DNA from: Prunus persica
Lineage: Eukaryota; Streptophyta; Magnoliopsida; Rosales; Rosaceae
Assembly (NCBI RefSeq): GCF_000346465.2
Contig: NC_034012.1
Location: 17,493,077-17,557,076 of the forward strand
Length of the DNA: 64,000 nt
Reading direction: 5' to 3'
The notes under the pieces are model-generated. The model saw nothing but the letters and a program-made list of their open reading frames with translations, had not been told where the DNA came from and did not search any database. This document shows, piece by piece, positions 60,587 to 64,000 of this stretch. Positions within the stretch are counted from its first letter, which is position 1. Every line of letters starts with the position of its first letter. Made by a program: the position numbers and the translations under genes.

Positions 60587-62483
60587 TGTGAAGGCAAACA
60601 AACTCTGCCCATTCATTCCGGACTTCATCAATTGCTTCTTGGGGGTATGGCGCTTCCTGTTTTCCCTTGGCATACTACATAAACAATGACTATTAGGGTT
60701 TATAAATAAAAAGAAATTCAATCACAGACGACGATATTTTTCATAACCGACGTAGTATATCTATTCAACGACGGTAATTTTACATGACCGTCGTTGATAA
60801 TACAAAAAACAACGTAAAATGTATGAAGGTAATTTCTTCTTACCTTCTTCTCAAACGCCAAGGAAGGATCCATGATGATGTCCCTCTCAGCCTCTACCAA
60901 TTGTTTGGTTCTAGCCTCCATCCTTAAAGCCTCTTCCCTTGCCTTAGCTTCCATCTTTTTATTCTCTTCTTGAAGGAGAACTCTTAATCTGTCCTTTAAA
61001 CGGTCGTCAAAGCTCATCCTCTGTCGTTTGGGTAAATTGAAATATTGCCTTGGGGAAATCCCAGCACCTACACCTCTCACTCTGCCTGGATGCTCGGGGC
61101 CCAAAGCCATGGTCAGCACATCATTGCTGCCAGATACACTGACTTTGCCTTCCGAGACTTGTTTTTGCAATTCATCCTAAAACAAAGATATATAAAAAAG
61201 TAAGAACAAAAAACACACGACGGTTATTTATATACAAATGACGTATTATATAATTTCACACGACGCAATAACATATAAATCGACGTTATTATAATTTATC
61301 ACGACGGTAGTTATACCGACGTGGTTAGTTTTTTAAAACGACGAAATGAATAAACTACCGATGTCTTATGCTTTATTTACAGATAACAGAGGGATGATTC
61401 AATATTCACACCTTTAACGACCTTGTTTAAAACATTTCGACGTAGTAATTTAATACAAACGACGTGAAAATGAACCACCGACATCTTATGCTATAATTAC
61501 AGAAAACAGAGTAGTGATTCCTAATTTAGACCTTTAACGACGTTTTTTAAAAAATTTCGACGTGGTAATATCATTCACACGACGCAAAATATAACATAAG
61601 ACGTAATAAGAATTATTCACAGTTTAATAAAAATTTAAAACAGAGTGAGTAGGCTTACAATTAATTTTGCTTTCTCTGCCACCTTTGGATCCGGGATGTT
61701 ACCATGTTTGTCCTATCTAGCTCTCTTCCATAAGGTAGATCGATCAATTTCTACCCCAGGCATGGTTTCCTCCAATTGATCCTCCAAACCAGCATATCCT
61801 TTTCAAGACAATCGATGATTGTACTCAAGTTCCTCCCTAATCTGTGCATGTTGAGAATGCACAGACTCAAAATCTTTGGATAACCTTGAAGCTACAAAGG
61901 CATCCCATTGTGCTTTCTCTATGAATTTATATGTTTCAGGGGGTTGGCTTAATCTCTCCCTGTCATTAGTGTATGGAATGATATAATGCCTCGTTAGTGT
62001 AAACTTGAAATCCTTCCATTTCTTGGCAGCAGAAGCTAACACAGAGTTCTTGCCCCCTTGACCTACCACAAAAGCAATGTCAACTGCTTCCCAAATCTGC
62101 TCCTTTATATCCTTGGAGATTTGAGCCCATTTCATGTCCACAAGTGGAACTCTGGAGCGTGCCAACACACCAATGTAGGACTGCATCTCACTATGTGCTT
62201 GGCCAATTCCTTTCCCCCTTTTATTGTACTCAACAATTGGCCTGAGTTTCTGAAGTTTTCTCTTCACAACACGAGGCATTGTGCTCATACCTCGACCAGA
62301 CTTTGAATCATCAGAGATTGTTGTCGTGCTGGTTGGTTCTGTCTCAGCAGATGATGAAGCAAACTTCATCTTCTTCGAAGACTTCATCTTCTTCGAAGAC
62401 TTCTCTTGAGGAGTTACCATTCCAAGCTCCTTACCTCCATTTTTCTTGGAGCCAGAGTCCTTACTTTGGTCTTGAGAAGCCAT
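60587..62483 (-). pseudogene. Transposase_24 / TNPA-like gene of CACTA element 2, fused to a Ulp1 tail
   Basis: The chosen ATG at 62483 opens MASQDQSKDSGSKK (an upstream in-frame ATG at 62495 is less conserved). Then come a short repeat KSSKKMKSSKKMKF, MPRVVKRKLQKLRPIVEYNK, MQSYIGVLARSRVP, a WAQISKDIKEQIWEAVD block, KKWKDFKFTLTRHYI and LEYNHRLS, with a stop TGA at 61803-61805 where element 1 has CGA. Downstream pieces: GLEDQLEETMPGVEIDRS (61660-61800, with a TAG) and VSGSNDVLTMALG, GRVRGVGAGISP and a charged coiled-coil-like stretch (60855-61170). This runs in frame into ERDIIMDPSLAFEKK, which in the full family is the end of the Ulp1 domain. The last exon IDEVRNEWAEFVCLHME ends near 60587. 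The Ulp1 catalytic residues are absent. Confidence 0.8.
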
Positions 62484-62552
62484 TTTTACGGACAAAACTG
62501 CAAGTGAAAATATTTCAGGAAAAGATTAAGAACGCAAACGACGGTTATTAAT

Positions 62553-63036
62553 CAAATACAAGGTGAAAGAGAGGAAAATGTTGAGTATAAAGAGTGAATA
62601 ATAGTAGAAGTAGAAGAAAATGTATGAGGATTTGTGTTGAAAGTGAAGGGTATTTATAGGTATTTATAGTAAAAACAATCAAAATTTTTTAGTATTTCTA
62701 AAAAAAAAATTTCGATTTTTTTTTTTCATAATTTTATTGCCAAAAAAATGCCAGTCGTCGGATTGGAGGAGGAGAAGCAGATCAGAGCGCTGGGGGCGTG
62801 ACACCTGTCTTCTACCCGTTGGACCTTGCGCTGGGCTGACGTCAGCGCATGCGAGTTAAATTTTTTTTTTACCTTTGGTGGACGCGCCAACGGTAAAAAA
62901 AATTCAACCCGCACGATGACGTCTCGCATGACGTCATCAACCCTCGGGCTCGAGCTCGAGCTAAACTGGCTTGAGGACCAGCCTGACTTCGTGGGTCCCA
63001 CTCCCAACTCGGGCCTGGGCTCCCTGTTGGAACGTC
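62553..63036 (-). repeat. Inverted copy of the PIF-like 5' region
   Basis: The reverse complement of this stretch matches about 52577-53052: GTGGGACCCACGAAG, GCTGACGTCA, AGAAGACA, TCTGCTTCTCCTCC, GGCAATAAAATTATGAAAAA, TACCCTTCACTTTCAACAC and TTCTTCTACTTCTACT. The match stops at TTGTATTT, about 13 bp before the ATG of ORF1 in the left copy. Confidence 0.88.
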
Positions 63037-63037
63037 G

Positions 63038-63080
63038 TTTTTTTTTTCTCCCCCAGAGGCTGGGGGGAGAAAAAAAAAAA
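63038..63080. repeat. Near-perfect short hairpin at the junction of PIF-like arms
   Basis: TTTTTTTTTCTCCCCCAG, a 3-base loop AGG, then CTGGGGGGAGAAAAAAAAA. The arms are about 19 bp. Confidence 0.9.
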
Positions 63081-63684
63081 CCCATTCCCAGCGAGAGCCC
63101 AGGGCCCGTTTGGAATGAGCACACGAAGTCGGGCTGGCCCTCAGGCCAGTTCAGCCCGAGCTCGAGCCCGAGGGCTGGGCAGATGTCATTCTTGACGCCG
63201 GACTGGCGTTAGCCCACTCATTTTATTTTATTTTTCTGTTGCCATGTGGCGTCGTCTAGGCTCTCCGATCAGATTTTTTCCTCCAATCCAACGGCGGCCA
63301 ATTTTTTTGCAATAAAATACTGAAAAAAATTCAGAAATTTTTTTTAAAAATACCCAAAAATTAATGAATTTTTTTCTATAAATACCAGCCAATTTTTTTT
63401 AAAAATTTATCTGAAATTTGAAATTGAAAATTTTATCCGATTATGAGATATGAATAGTATTGACACTTAGGAACCCGAAAATCTTATCCGAAAATATTAT
63501 CCAAATTAATTATTGAGGTAAAAAAATTTGTGAAAAAAACAAAAAAATGAATAGTAATTGTCATTTGCCATGGCAACGAGTGGAAACACAAAATACTATT
63601 TGCAAAGGCAATTACTATTTACGTAAATAGTGGTTGCCCTAACTCCCCCTTGACATGAGTAAGGACAAATGGATGGAGTTGCTC
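63081..63684 (+). other. Further PIF-like terminal sequence, + orientation
   Basis: 63235-63420 (CTCTCCGATCAGATTTT, CTCCAATCCAACGG, GCAATAAAATACTGAAAAA, CTATAAATACCAGCC) is a diverged copy of 52780-52945 in the same direction. The stretch 63480-63684 carries ATGAATAGTAATTGTCATTTGCC and an inverted ACTATTTACGTAAATAGT. It leads to the right terminus at 63684. Confidence 0.65.
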
Positions 63685-63687
63685 TAA

Positions 63688-64000
63688 GCAGCAACTTCCT
63701 AAACATATCACTTTCCAAGACAGCTCCTAGAAATTTAAGAACTTGCATACTTACATATAACAAGCAAAATGCTATAGACCTTTTTTTGTTTTTTATTTTT
63801 TTTGGTCAGAAATGCTATAGACCTCACGACGAGCAGACGAGAAGACATAACAATGAAAACTGACACAGCAAATGGAATAGAACTTTATTTTCTTTTAACT
63901 CGGAAAGATATTGGTGAACCAAAAATTAATTCAAAACATTCTGAAATTAATTCAAAACATTCTGAAATTAATTCAAAACATTCACAGAATAAGAAAAAAA
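63688..64000. other. Flank with a 21-bp tandem repeat
   Basis: No gene recognised. GAAATTAATTCAAAACATTC is repeated about three times at 63925-63982. Confidence 0.75.

Larger units (their letters stand above)
54159..62552 (-). mobile_element. CACTA (En/Spm) element 2, inserted in the PIF-like ORF1, right end missing
   Basis: Left terminus CACTACTACAAAAAAGC at 54159, followed at 54180-54202 by AGACGATGG and ACCGTCGT as an imperfect hairpin, the same plan as element 1. Gene order matches element 1: TNP2-like region (55854-58041), then the Transposase_24/Ulp1 unit (60587-62483), both on the - strand. About 70 bp after the start of the second gene the element is cut off, where element 1 has a further 2 kb. 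The proteins are of the same subfamily as in element 1. Confidence 0.85.
52521..63684. mobile_element. PIF/Harbinger-like composite element with nested CACTA insertion
   Basis: The left end GAGTGATTCCACC and the right end, which reads GAGCAACTCCATCC in reverse complement, are flanked by TAA on both sides (52518-52520 and 63685-63687), the 3-bp target of the PIF/Harbinger superfamily. Inside are a broken PIF ORF1 (53065-54157), a truncated CACTA element (54159-62552), an inverted copy of the PIF 5' region (62553-63036) and further PIF-like terminal sequence. No DDE transposase of the Harbinger type was found. The span is 11.2 kb, of which 8.4 kb is the CACTA insertion. Confidence 0.65.

Noticed and set aside
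62726..63212. Open frames of 74-132 codons on both strands
   Set aside because: They lie in inverted, GC-rich PIF terminal sequence and overlap the poly-T/poly-A hairpin; no protein family fits.

Overview
This window is nuclear DNA of a flowering plant. The base is AT-rich, genes are split by GT-AG introns, and most of the sequence is plant transposable elements of classes Ty1/copia, CACTA (En/Spm), PIF/Harbinger, Mutator-type MITE and hAT-like MITE. The style of the repeats and of the plant-mobile-domain (PMD) proteins makes me suspect a Rosaceae tree, probably Prunus. That is an inference from memory; no marker in the window proves it.

Layout. 1-1.7 kb: the last exon of a TRAUCO/ASH2-like SPRY-domain gene on the + strand. 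1.7-5.3 kb: intergenic, with microsatellites. 5.3-15.5 kb (- strand): a complete nine-exon ABCG half-transporter gene (ABCG15-like). I can splice it into one 692-residue reading frame. Its 7-kb first intron holds a decayed Ty1/copia element with a clean target duplication, plus two MITEs. 17.7-23.1 kb: a CACTA end fragment, an LTR-like repeat carrying a run of W-box motifs, and Gypsy-like non-coding repeats. 23.2-24.8 kb: a decayed repeat-type gene. 24.8-28.2 kb: a second copia element, internally deleted. 31.8-32.7 kb: a Mutator-type MITE with a 10-bp target duplication. 32.9-45.7 kb: a large decayed CACTA element with a TNP2-like transposase, a Transposase_24/TNPA-like gene and a Ulp1-type protease, all on the - strand and bathed in hundreds of copies of an ACGACGG/CCGTCGT motif. 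46.5 kb: a tRNA-Thr(AGU) gene. 46.7-48.9 kb: two more Mutator-like MITE-type repeats, one containing a 129-N assembly gap. 49.7-52.3 kb: a tandem repeat and a PMD pseudogene. 52.5-63.7 kb: a nested composite. PIF/Harbinger-like termini with a TAA target duplication enclose a broken PIF ORF1, which is interrupted by a second CACTA element of the same family as the first.

Function. Only three loci look like host genes: TRAUCO, ABCG and the tRNA. All transposon genes that I could read carry stops, frameshifts or deletions. The most unusual material is in the two CACTA elements: the all-over motif lattice with terminal hairpins, the loss of the Ulp1 catalytic cysteine in one copy and an in-frame deletion fusion in the other, a pair of tandem miRNA-precursor-like foldbacks near the right end of the first, and the inverted PIF arms around the second.
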